13,145 bases of DNA from Pirellulales bacterium (lineage in GTDB: Bacteria; Planctomycetota; Planctomycetia; Pirellulales; JAICIG01): positions 1-13,145 of the forward strand of contig JAICIG010000215.1 of assembly GCA_025924495.1 (NCBI GenBank), read 5' to 3'. The translations under genes were made by a program, and so were the position numbers. This document shows, one piece after another, positions 7,423 to 13,145 of the stretch (positions within the stretch are counted from its first letter, which is position 1; the number at the start of each line of letters is the position of its first letter). A model generated the notes under the pieces. It made no database searches and was not told where the DNA came from. It worked only from the letters and a program-made list of their open reading frames with translations.

Positions 7423-8187
7423 ATGCCCGTTTCCATCGAACTCCGCGGCGTCAGCAAGAACTATGGGACCGCCGCAGCGCTGCGTCCCACCGATTTGACG
7501 ATCACCGCCGGCGAAACAACGGTGCTGCTGGGGCCGAGCGGCTGCGGCAAGTCGACGCTGTTGCGGTTGATGATCGGGCTGATCCGCCCCGACCAAGGCA
7601 AGGTGTTGTTTGGCGACCAGGAGTTGGGCGAAGCGAATCTGCTCGAAATCCGGCGGCGAATGGGCTATGTGATTCAAGACGGCGGACTATTTCCGCATCT
7701 GTCGGCGCGCCACAACGCCGCGCTCATGGCGAGGTATCTCGACTGGCCGCGGCAGAGAATCGACGAGCGATTAGCGGAGCTGGCGGAGCTTGTGCGGTTG
7801 CCGCGCGAGCGCCTCGACGCCTTTCCGGCACAACTTTCAGGAGGCCAGCGTCAGCGCGTCAGTCTGATGCGTGCGCTGATGCTTGATCCGGAAGTGTTGC
7901 TGCTCGACGAACCGCTAGGCGCGCTCGATCCGGTAATTCGAGCCGATTTGCAAACCGACCTGCGGCGCATCAGCCGCTCGCTCGGCAAAACCGTAGTCTT
8001 GGTCACACACGATTTAGCCGAAGCGCATTATTTCGGCAATCAGATCGTGTTAATGCGCGAGGGGGCAATCGTGCAGCGCGACACCTTCGATGGCCTGTTG
8101 CGCCGGCCGGCTGAGCCGTTCGTTAGTCAATTCATCAACGCCCAGCGGATGGGTTGGAATGACCCGCGGGAGGAGGAGACGCCATGA
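7423..8187 (+). CDS. ABC transporter ATPase, osmoprotectant (OpuCA/ProV/EgtV) type
   Basis: Encodes 254 aa from the ATG at 7423. The frame is open further upstream, with GTG at 7399 and TTG at 7405, but the ATPase homology (ISIELRGVSKNYG-like beginning) starts right at this ATG; none of the starts has a clear ribosome binding site. All ABC motifs are intact: Walker A GPSGCGKST (37-45), Q-loop YVIQDGGLFPHLS (82-94), signature LSGGQRQR (138-145), Walker B VLLLDEPLGALD (158-169) and the H-loop VTHD (194-197). The YVIQ(D)xGLFPH stretch is typical of ATPases for quaternary-amine importers. The tandem CBS domains of OpuCA are missing, so it is a short form without that ionic-strength sensor. It powers import of the ligand captured by the fused protein encoded next; its TGA overlaps that gene's ATG (ATGA), implying translational coupling. 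Confidence 0.9.
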   Translation: MPVSIELRGVSKNYGTAAALRPTDLTITAGETTVLLGPSGCGKSTLLRLMIGLIRPDQGKVLFGDQELGEANLLEIRRRMGYVIQDGGLFPHLSARHNAALMARYLDWPRQRIDERLAELAELVRLPRERLDAFPAQLSGGQRQRVSLMRALMLDPEVLLLDEPLGALDPVIRADLQTDLRRISRSLGKTVVLVTHDLAEAHYFGNQIVLMREGAIVQRDTFDGLLRRPAEPFVSQFINAQRMGWNDPREEETP

Positions 8188-9707
8188 ACGGCCGATCAGC
8201 GAGCCCGCGCCTTGCGATTTGCCTATTATGCGCCGCGGTCGTTTCTGCGGCTCGCTGCTCGCCGGCCGCCGAGGAGCGCCCGCGCGTCGTTGTCGGATCG
8301 AAGAAGTTCACCGAGTCGGTGATTCTGGGCGAAATGGTTACGCTGTTGGCGCGAGACGCCGGCGCCGAGGCGGTTCACCGCAAGGAGTTAGGGGGCACGC
8401 AAATCGTATTCAAGGCGCTCGTTGCTGGCGAGATCGATATCTATCCCGAATATACCGGCACGCTGCGCGAAGAGATCCTGGCCGGCGAACAGGCAACGAC
8501 CGACGAGTTGCTCCGCCAGCGGCTCGCCGAGCGCGGCATCGTGATGAGCGGCTCGCTCGGTTTCAATAACACCTATGCCTTGGGCATGCTCGCTCCCGCG
8601 GCGGCGCGATGGGGAATTGACGCCATCTCCGATCTCAAGCCACACCGCGAGCTCAAATTCGGCTTCAGCAATGAATTCATGGATCGCGAAGACGGCTGGC
8701 CGGGACTAAAGCGGCGCTATGGGCTTGCGCCGCAAGAAGTGCAAGGCGTCGATCACGATCTGGCCTACCGGGGTCTGGCCAACGGCGCGATCGATGTCAC
8801 GGACCTCTACTCGACCGATGCGGAGATTGAAGAATACAAGCTGCGCGTCTTGGAAGACGACCTGGCCTACTTTCCCGCTTATCACGCCGTGCTGCTTTAC
8901 CGCAGCAATCTGGCCGAGCGCGCCCCGCAGACGGTGACGGCGTTTCAGAGATTGGAAGGCGCCATCACCCAACAGGAAATGAGCCGGCTGAATGCCATGG
9001 CCAAGCTGGAGAGGATTTCCGAGCAGCGAGTCGCCGCCGACTATCTGCACTCCACGTTCGGCTTGAATGTTGAAGTGGCCGACGACTCGCTCGTGGCCCG
9101 ATTGGCGCAGCGCACGAGCGAGCATCTTTATCTGGTCGTCGTTTCTCTGACGTATGCTTTGCTGCTGGCGCTGCCCCTGGGAATACTGGCGGCACGACAC
9201 GCCGCGCTAGGCCATGGCATCCTGGCGGCGGTAGGATTAATCCAAACGATCCCTTCGCTGGCGTTGCTGGTGTTCATGATTCCGTTGTTCGGTCTCGGCG
9301 CCAAGCCGGCCATCCTGGCATTATTTCTCTACAGCCTGCTGCCGATCGTCCGCAACACGTATGTCGGCCTGCATAGCATGCCGTTGTCGCTGCGCGAATC
9401 GGCCGAAGCGTTAGGGCTGCCGCCGTTGGCGCGGCTGCGGTTGATTGAGCTGCCCATGGCCTCGCGGACCATCCTCGCCGGCATCAAAACGGCGGCGGTG
9501 ATCAACGTCGGCGCGGCGACGTTAGGCGCCCTGATCGGCGCGGGTGGTTACGGCCAGCCAATCCTTACCGGCATTCGTTTGGACGACGTGGGATTGATCC
9601 TAGAAGGCGCCGTGCCGGCCGCGGCGCTGGCGATCGTCACCCAGGCGGGCTTTGAATTGGCCGAGCGCTGGCTCGTTCCTAAGGGCCTGCGATTGCAGCG
9701 TGAGTGA
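8184..9707 (+). CDS. Fused substrate-binding protein and permease of a betaine-type ABC importer
   Basis: Encodes 507 aa; AGGAGG at 8171-8176 lies 7 nt before the ATG, which overlaps the ATPase stop. Residues 1-28 are a signal or anchor segment (LAICLLCAAVVSAARC; no good lipobox). Residues about 33-298 are an OpuAC/OsmX-type binding domain with family signatures VGSKKFTESVILGE (37-50), LGGTQIVFKALVAGEIDIYP (69-88) then EYTGT, FNNTYALG (127-134) and DLYSTDAEIEEYKLRVLEDD (207-226). Residues about 312-500 are the permease, with several hydrophobic helices and the EAA coupling motif ESAEALGLPPLARLRLIELP (405-424) that contacts the ATPase. Known family ligands are glycine betaine, choline, carnitine, bile acids and ergothioneine. 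The order here is binding domain first, permease second, opposite to EgtU and Lactococcus OpuABC. The egtB-egtD operon lies 37 bp downstream in the convergent direction, which makes ergothioneine or hercynine a candidate ligand. Confidence 0.88.
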   Translation: MNGRSASPRLAICLLCAAVVSAARCSPAAEERPRVVVGSKKFTESVILGEMVTLLARDAGAEAVHRKELGGTQIVFKALVAGEIDIYPEYTGTLREEILAGEQATTDELLRQRLAERGIVMSGSLGFNNTYALGMLAPAAARWGIDAISDLKPHRELKFGFSNEFMDREDGWPGLKRRYGLAPQEVQGVDHDLAYRGLANGAIDVTDLYSTDAEIEEYKLRVLEDDLAYFPAYHAVLLYRSNLAERAPQTVTAFQRLEGAITQQEMSRLNAMAKLERISEQRVAADYLHSTFGLNVEVADDSLVARLAQRTSEHLYLVVVSLTYALLLALPLGILAARHAALGHGILAAVGLIQTIPSLALLVFMIPLFGLGAKPAILALFLYSLLPIVRNTYVGLHSMPLSLRESAEALGLPPLARLRLIELPMASRTILAGIKTAAVINVGAATLGALIGAGGYGQPILTGIRLDDVGLILEGAVPAAALAIVTQAGFELAERWLVPKGLRLQRE

Positions 9708-9724
9708 GCAGCACGCACGCGCTT

Positions 9725-9745
9725 CGCCGCCGCGGCGCGGCGTTT
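9725..9745 (+). terminator. GC-rich hairpin between convergent transporter and egtD
   Basis: CGCCGC (9725-9730) pairs with GCGGCG (9737-9742), with a 6-nt loop and three T residues following on the plus strand (9743-9745). It fills most of the 37-bp gap between the transporter stop and the egtD stop and could end transcription of the transporter; no T-run exists on the minus-strand side. The U-tract is short, so support is limited. Confidence 0.35.
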
Positions 9746-10737
9746 CAATGCGCTTGCCAGAGCGAGTCGACGAACCAGCAGCGGCGGTCGCAAAAATGTT
9801 CTGCGACTTCAAAGCTACTCGCCGCCGCCAGTCGCTCGATCTGCTCGAAGTCGAATTTGTACGAGCACTCGACGTGAATTCCCTCGCCGCGGTGCAGCGA
9901 AAAACGCCGGCCAACGTCGCTGACGGCGACTCGCTGATCGGCAAGGCTGATCAGCCAGCTCTCCATTCTGCCCAGACGGGCGTTGTAGACGCCCCGATGC
10001 TGGAAACGCGTCCGATCGAAATCGCCGCCGAGTTCTCGGTTAATGCGGTCGAGCAGGTTGAAATTGAATTCGCGAGTCACTCCTTGTGCGTCGTTGTAGG
10101 CGCGCTCCAGCAAGCGCGGATCTTTCTTCAAATCGAAGCCGGTCAGCACGCAATCGCCTGGCCGTAGCATCCGGCGCAAACGACAGAGGAATCGCCGCAT
10201 GCCCCCGGGGCGGAAATTGCCGATGTTCGAGCCGAGAAACAAGACGCAGGTCGGCTGATGGTTCCGGCGGCTCAGCGCCGCGAGGCCTTCGAAGTATTCC
10301 GCGACAATGCCGTTGACAGTCATTCGTTCAGACGATTCCAGTCCTGTTAGCGACGCGGCCAGCTCCTCGAGCGCCTCACGGCAGATATCGATGGGCACAT
10401 ACTCGAATTGCAACCCGGCGTCGATGAAGTGTTGCAGCAATACCTTAGTTTTGCTTCCATCCCCCGCGCCCAATTCCACCAATCGGAAGGGCGCGGCGGA
10501 AAACCGCGACGCCAACCGGCCGCAGCAGGACTCCAAGATCTCCCGTTCTGTGCGGGTCAAATAGTATTCTTCCTGCTGAGTGATTTGTTGAAACAGCCGG
10601 CTCCCTTTCTCGTCGTAGAAGTATTTGGGAGGCAGCGACTTGGGACGACGCGAAAGCCCCGCCAACACGTCCCGAGCAAACGAGCTGCCAGCGCCATGGG
10701 CCTTGCGCTTCGGCAGTACTTGATTGGCGACGATCAT
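9745..10737 (-). CDS. egtD: L-histidine N-alpha-methyltransferase EgtD
   Basis: Encodes 330 aa, close to the usual 320-330 for EgtD. It transfers three methyl groups from SAM to histidine to give hercynine, the first step of ergothioneine synthesis in the cytoplasm. Family landmarks are the N-terminal LPPKYFYDEKGSRLFQQIT (35-53) and YYLTRTE (58-64), the SAM motif LVELGAGDGSKT (86-97), LFLGSNIGNF (166-175), TGFDLKKDP (199-207), FNFNLLDRINRELGG (224-238) and the C-terminal EGIHVECSYKF (285-295). The ATG is 3 nt after the egtB stop, and the ribosome binding site GGAAGGA (10744-10750, complement) lies inside the last codons of egtB, so translation is probably coupled to egtB. The gene is intact. 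Alternative related DUF2260/EgtD-like enzymes exist, but the adjacency to egtB makes the call firm. Confidence 0.95.
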   Translation of the reverse strand: MIVANQVLPKRKAHGAGSSFARDVLAGLSRRPKSLPPKYFYDEKGSRLFQQITQQEEYYLTRTEREILESCCGRLASRFSAAPFRLVELGAGDGSKTKVLLQHFIDAGLQFEYVPIDICREALEELAASLTGLESSERMTVNGIVAEYFEGLAALSRRNHQPTCVLFLGSNIGNFRPGGMRRFLCRLRRMLRPGDCVLTGFDLKKDPRLLERAYNDAQGVTREFNFNLLDRINRELGGDFDRTRFQHRGVYNARLGRMESWLISLADQRVAVSDVGRRFSLHRGEGIHVECSYKFDFEQIERLAAASSFEVAEHFCDRRCWFVDSLWQAH

Positions 10738-10740
10738 CGC

Positions 10741-12108
10741 TCATCCTTCCAAGGTGCGGGCCAGGCGAATGCCGGTGAATTGGAATCGAGTGGCGGCGGG
10801 CCAGTAATTGCGATACGTAACGCGAAAGTGATCTCGCGGCGTAACACACGAGCCGCCGCGCAACACGCGTTGGTTATCCATGAACTTGCCATTGTATTCG
10901 GCCAACTCGCCCTCGAACGGACGGTAGCCCGGATAAGGCTCGTAGTAACTGGCCGTCCACTGCCATGCAATGCCGAACATCTGCCGCAGCGAACCCGCGC
11001 CGGCGTCTGCCGCCGGATGCAGCCGACGGCGGTCGAGAAAGACGTTCGCTTCCTCGGGTTCGCGCTGGGCCAGCATGCCGGCGAGCTCCCACTCGCGCTC
11101 CGTGGGAAGACGCACGTCGGCATCCGATGCGAAGGTTTCCGAGCGCCAGCGCGCAAATGCGTCGGCTTCATAGAAGCTGACATGACAGACAGGGTCATTC
11201 AGTTCCAGCGGCCGCAACCCGCCGAGCGTCCAGACATGCCATTGGCCGTCGACTCGCTCCCAATACAGTGGCGCCTGCCGCGATTGTTGCTGGGCCGCAG
11301 TCCAGCCGTTGTCGAGCCAGAGCAACTGGCGCCGGTATCCGCCGTCTTCCATGAAGGCGAGATATTCGCCGTTTGTCGCCAGCCGATCCGCCAAGGCGAA
11401 TGGCGCCAAATAGTGCTTGTGCCGCGGCAGCTCGTTGTCCCAGCACCAGCTCGGCTCCGCGTGCCCGAACTCGAACAGTCCGCTCGGAAACTCGACGAAG
11501 CGCAGTTTGCTTGGCGCGGCCGTTGGCGTGCTCGTTGTCGACGGTTGGAAATATGCCGTTCGCAGCGGCAATGGATTTTGCGCCAGAATACTCTTCACCT
11601 CGCTGTAAAACAGTTCCTGGTGCTGTTGTTCGTGGTTCATGCCAACCGTCAATCGAAACGCCAACGCCTTGAGCCGATCGTCGTCGATCTTTAGCAGTAG
11701 CTCTTCGACGCGGCGATCGACCGACTCGCGGTAAGCGTAGATCTCCGCCGTCGTCGGGCGGCTGAGGGAGCCTCGCTCTCCGCGGGCGATTCTTGGGCCG
11801 AACGAGGCATAATAAGAATTAAGTACGAAATCGAGTTCGTCGTCTTCCGGCTCGCGCCGCCCTCCGAATGGCTGCAGCACGCCGCGCACGAAAAACCAAC
11901 TCGTGTGTCCTAAATTCCACCAGGGCGGGCTTACTTCTTCCGCCGGCTGCATCCGGTAAACTTCTGCGGCCAGCGGTCGACACATCTCGATGCTCGCAGC
12001 CCGCACCTGGCGAAACCGCGCAAGAAGGTCGTCCCGAGTTGACCTTTGCGCTGCCGCGCCGTCACTGGGAAATGCCGCGTTATCGAAGCGATTCGATATT
12101 GTGCTCAT
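10741..12108 (-). CDS. egtB: Ergothioneine biosynthesis sulfoxide synthase EgtB
   Basis: Encodes 455 aa. EgtB is a non-haem iron enzyme that uses oxygen to join hercynine and cysteine or gamma-glutamylcysteine through a C-S bond, giving the sulfoxide precursor of ergothioneine. The N-terminal DinB-like half holds the likely three-histidine iron site: H68 (WNLGHTSWF) and H159/H163 (MNHEQQHQELF). The C-terminal half (about 200-453) is a formylglycine-generating-enzyme/sulfatase-modifying fold, seen in FGHAEPSWCWDNELPRH (214-230), VCHVSFYEADAFARW (307-321), RLPTEREWE (333-341), WQWTASYYEPYPGY (382-395), RVLRGGSCVTP (414-424) and FTGIRLAR (444-451). No strong ribosome binding site precedes the ATG; it overlaps the TGA of a short upstream frame (ATGA), suggesting coupling. 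egtD follows directly. No egtA, egtC or egtE gene is seen nearby, so the thiol donor type cannot be settled from context. Confidence 0.95.
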   Translation of the reverse strand: MSTISNRFDNAAFPSDGAAAQRSTRDDLLARFRQVRAASIEMCRPLAAEVYRMQPAEEVSPPWWNLGHTSWFFVRGVLQPFGGRREPEDDELDFVLNSYYASFGPRIARGERGSLSRPTTAEIYAYRESVDRRVEELLLKIDDDRLKALAFRLTVGMNHEQQHQELFYSEVKSILAQNPLPLRTAYFQPSTTSTPTAAPSKLRFVEFPSGLFEFGHAEPSWCWDNELPRHKHYLAPFALADRLATNGEYLAFMEDGGYRRQLLWLDNGWTAAQQQSRQAPLYWERVDGQWHVWTLGGLRPLELNDPVCHVSFYEADAFARWRSETFASDADVRLPTEREWELAGMLAQREPEEANVFLDRRRLHPAADAGAGSLRQMFGIAWQWTASYYEPYPGYRPFEGELAEYNGKFMDNQRVLRGGSCVTPRDHFRVTYRNYWPAATRFQFTGIRLARTLEG

Positions 12109-12397
12109 GTGACCGCTGGCGAGATCTCAGTTTCGGTGGCTTGCGCAAACCAGGTCAGAACGTACTCGCCGCTTCTCCAGAGTCTCAAAAAATGCGCGGC
12201 ACTGTTTTCAGCAAACGATGTGCCATCCTTCAGCTTGCTCGGCTCCAAGAATGTTCATGCCACTCCCGCCGACAACAAAGCGCCTCCGCGCGGTCAGAAA
12301 CTTGCCCGCGTCATCAAAGAGCGAATTCGTTGGCTGCGTTCGGGCCAGCGAGACGCTCGACCTGCCAAGCCCATTTGTCCCTGGCTGTTCTTGATTT
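12105..12397 (-). pseudogene. Likely frameshifted gene remnant upstream of egtB
   Basis: No intact gene spans these bases, but three frames in succession look protein-like. Immediately after the gamma-glutamyltransferase stop, in the same frame, comes RDKWAWQVERLAGPNAANEF and a stop (around 12332-12397). A second frame continues with FDDAGKFLTARRRFVVGGSG (around 12266-12337). A third runs from the TTG at 12248 to a stop at 12105-12107, with KLKDGTSFAENSAAHFLRLW (residues 5-24) and then RSGEYVLTWFAQ. Two single-base shifts, near 12337 and near 12257, would join them into one product of about 95 residues. I do not recognise the family. The last frame ends in TGA overlapping the egtB ATG. Alternatives are chance open frames in a spacer or sequencing errors in a real gene. 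Confidence 0.35.
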
Positions 12398-13145
12398 TTA
12401 TAAGCCGGCGGCAACGCCGGAGGTTTGCCGGCGCGGCTCGGCGGCGGCGAGCCACTCTGCGCCGTCGCGAACGATCAGATGGGCGGCGCCGGGATCGAGC
12501 TTCGTTTCCTGCAAGGCGTGCCCCCGAGCCCGCAGCGCGGCCAGACACTCGGCGCCCGCCGAGGCTTCGATGCTGGCCGGCTCCATCGTTTCGCACTGCA
12601 GCCGAGGCGTTGCCAATGCCTGGATTGCATCTTGCCCCGAGATCAAGCAACCGATCGTCAATGCGGCGCTGTTATTGACGATCGTCCTTCCGCCTGAGGC
12701 GCCGGCGGCCAACACGGCGCGGCCGCCTTTGACGGCGATGATCGGCGACATGTTGTGCAGCGGCCGTTTGCCGGTCGCAATCGAATTGATCCAACCGGGC
12801 CGCGGATCGAACCGGCACATGCCATGGCCCAGCACAATGCCGGTGGAAGGAACCATTACTCCCGAGCCAAAACCGCCGCCGTGCGTTTGGGTCCAGGCCA
12901 CAACGTTGCCTTGAGCGTCTGCCGCGGCCAGGTGCACCGTCCCTCGCAAGGGATCGGGCGCCACAATTCTTCCGGGCTGCGGTCGCGCAAGACCGGCCAG
13001 GACGCGCTCGAGCAATTCGTCCAGGTGAGACTCGGAGAGAAACTCCTTCGGCGGCTTGGCCATCGCTCGCGGATCGCCCAACTGAGTCAAGCGTTCCTCC
13101 CACACGACCTTGTCGATCTCCAACAGCGCCTCGCCCAGCTGGCGC
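12398..13145 (-). CDS. ggt: Gamma-glutamyltransferase family protein, C-terminal part, start outside window
   Basis: The frame is open to the right edge, so only the last roughly 248 residues are present; the true start is outside. The stop is at 12398-12400. This is the Ntn-hydrolase fold of gamma-glutamyltranspeptidase. The end of the large chain (VVWEERLTQLGDPRAM, about 13078-13117) is followed by the cleavage and nucleophile region RGTVHLAAADAQGN, whose threonine, the expected catalytic N-terminus of the small chain, is encoded at 12938-12940. Then come WTQTHGGGFGSG, GIVLGHGMCRFDPRPG, PLHNMSPIIAVKGG and the oxyanion-type stretch LAAGASGGRT, and a normal C-terminus ending AAEPRRQTSGVAAG. 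Such enzymes hydrolyse or transfer the gamma-glutamyl group of glutathione and related peptides, usually in the periplasm. Whether a signal peptide exists cannot be seen. It is upstream of egtBD on the same strand, about 290 bp away. Confidence 0.88.
   Translation of the reverse strand, partial: RQLGEALLEIDKVVWEERLTQLGDPRAMAKPPKEFLSESHLDELLERVLAGLARPQPGRIVAPDPLRGTVHLAAADAQGNVVAWTQTHGGGFGSGVMVPSTGIVLGHGMCRFDPRPGWINSIATGKRPLHNMSPIIAVKGGRAVLAAGASGGRTIVNNSAALTIGCLISGQDAIQALATPRLQCETMEPASIEASAGAECLAALRARGHALQETKLDPGAAHLIVRDGAEWLAAAEPRRQTSGVAAGL
12405..12420. other. Short perfect hairpin at the end of the gamma-glutamyltransferase gene
   Basis: CCGGCG (12405-12410) and CGCCGG (12415-12420) form a perfect 6-bp stem around GCAA, a GNRA-type tetraloop on the plus strand. 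It overlaps the last codons of the gene. On the minus strand it is followed by CTTATAAAAATC, which is not a T-tract, so a terminator role is doubtful. Confidence 0.25.

Noticed and set aside
6180..7457. A 425-codon open frame on the minus strand opposite the NHL gene
   Set aside because: It is antisense to a gene with a signal peptide, ribosome binding site and clear propeller repeats; its translation has no recognisable domain and looks like a high-GC shadow frame.
10408..11694. A 428-codon open frame on the plus strand opposite egtD and egtB
   Set aside because: It spans the junction of two well-supported genes on the other strand and shows no domain or ribosome binding site.
12046..12914. 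Plus-strand open frames across egtB start, the spacer and ggt
   Set aside because: They cross from one real minus-strand gene to another, are very rich in Arg, Ala and Pro, and have no recognisable domain.
1..13145. CRISPR arrays, tRNA or rRNA genes, insertion sequences, tandem repeats
   Set aside because: No regularly spaced repeats, cloverleaf-like segments, rRNA signatures or transposase motifs were seen on reading both strands.

Overview
The window looks like chromosomal DNA of a planctomycete, probably of the Pirellulales type. This is an inference from gene content: a secreted DUF1080 (3-keto-disaccharide hydrolase family) protein, a PhyH-family dioxygenase, PD40 and NHL beta-propellers with signal peptides, and an SH3-like/TPR secreted protein, all in high-GC DNA with long spacers and short gene clusters. 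I saw no rRNA, tRNA, insertion sequence, CRISPR array or phage gene.

Left part (1-4752). A secreted TPR protein (minus strand) runs off the left edge. Divergent from it is a Tat-type secreted serine hydrolase of the class C beta-lactamase family. Convergent with that is a two-gene minus-strand unit: a secreted DUF1080 protein followed by a PhyH-type 2-oxoglutarate dioxygenase. Divergent again is a secreted PD40 (TolB-like) propeller.

Middle part (4870-9707). A CFA/CMAS-like SAM methyltransferase (minus) is divergent from a secreted NHL propeller (plus). Downstream of the propeller is a two-gene ABC importer of the osmoprotectant (OpuC/ProU) family: an ATPase whose stop overlaps the start of a fused substrate-binding protein plus permease.

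Right part (9745-13145, all minus). An egtB-egtD operon encodes the two core enzymes of ergothioneine synthesis. EgtD makes hercynine (trimethyl-histidine betaine) and EgtB is the iron-dependent C-S bond-forming sulfoxide synthase. Upstream of it lies the C-terminal half of a gamma-glutamyltransferase running off the right edge. Between the two is about 290 bp that appears to hold a frameshifted gene remnant, whose last frame ends in an ATGA overlap with egtB.

The most interesting reading is that the betaine-type importer and egtBD sit tail to tail with only 37 bp between them. The known ergothioneine importer EgtUV belongs to the same transporter family and also has a fused binding protein/permease, but with the domains in the opposite order. 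The window may therefore hold an ergothioneine (or hercynine/betaine) synthesis and uptake locus with a gamma-glutamyltransferase beside it. The link rests on family knowledge and proximity; the substrate is not proven by the sequence.
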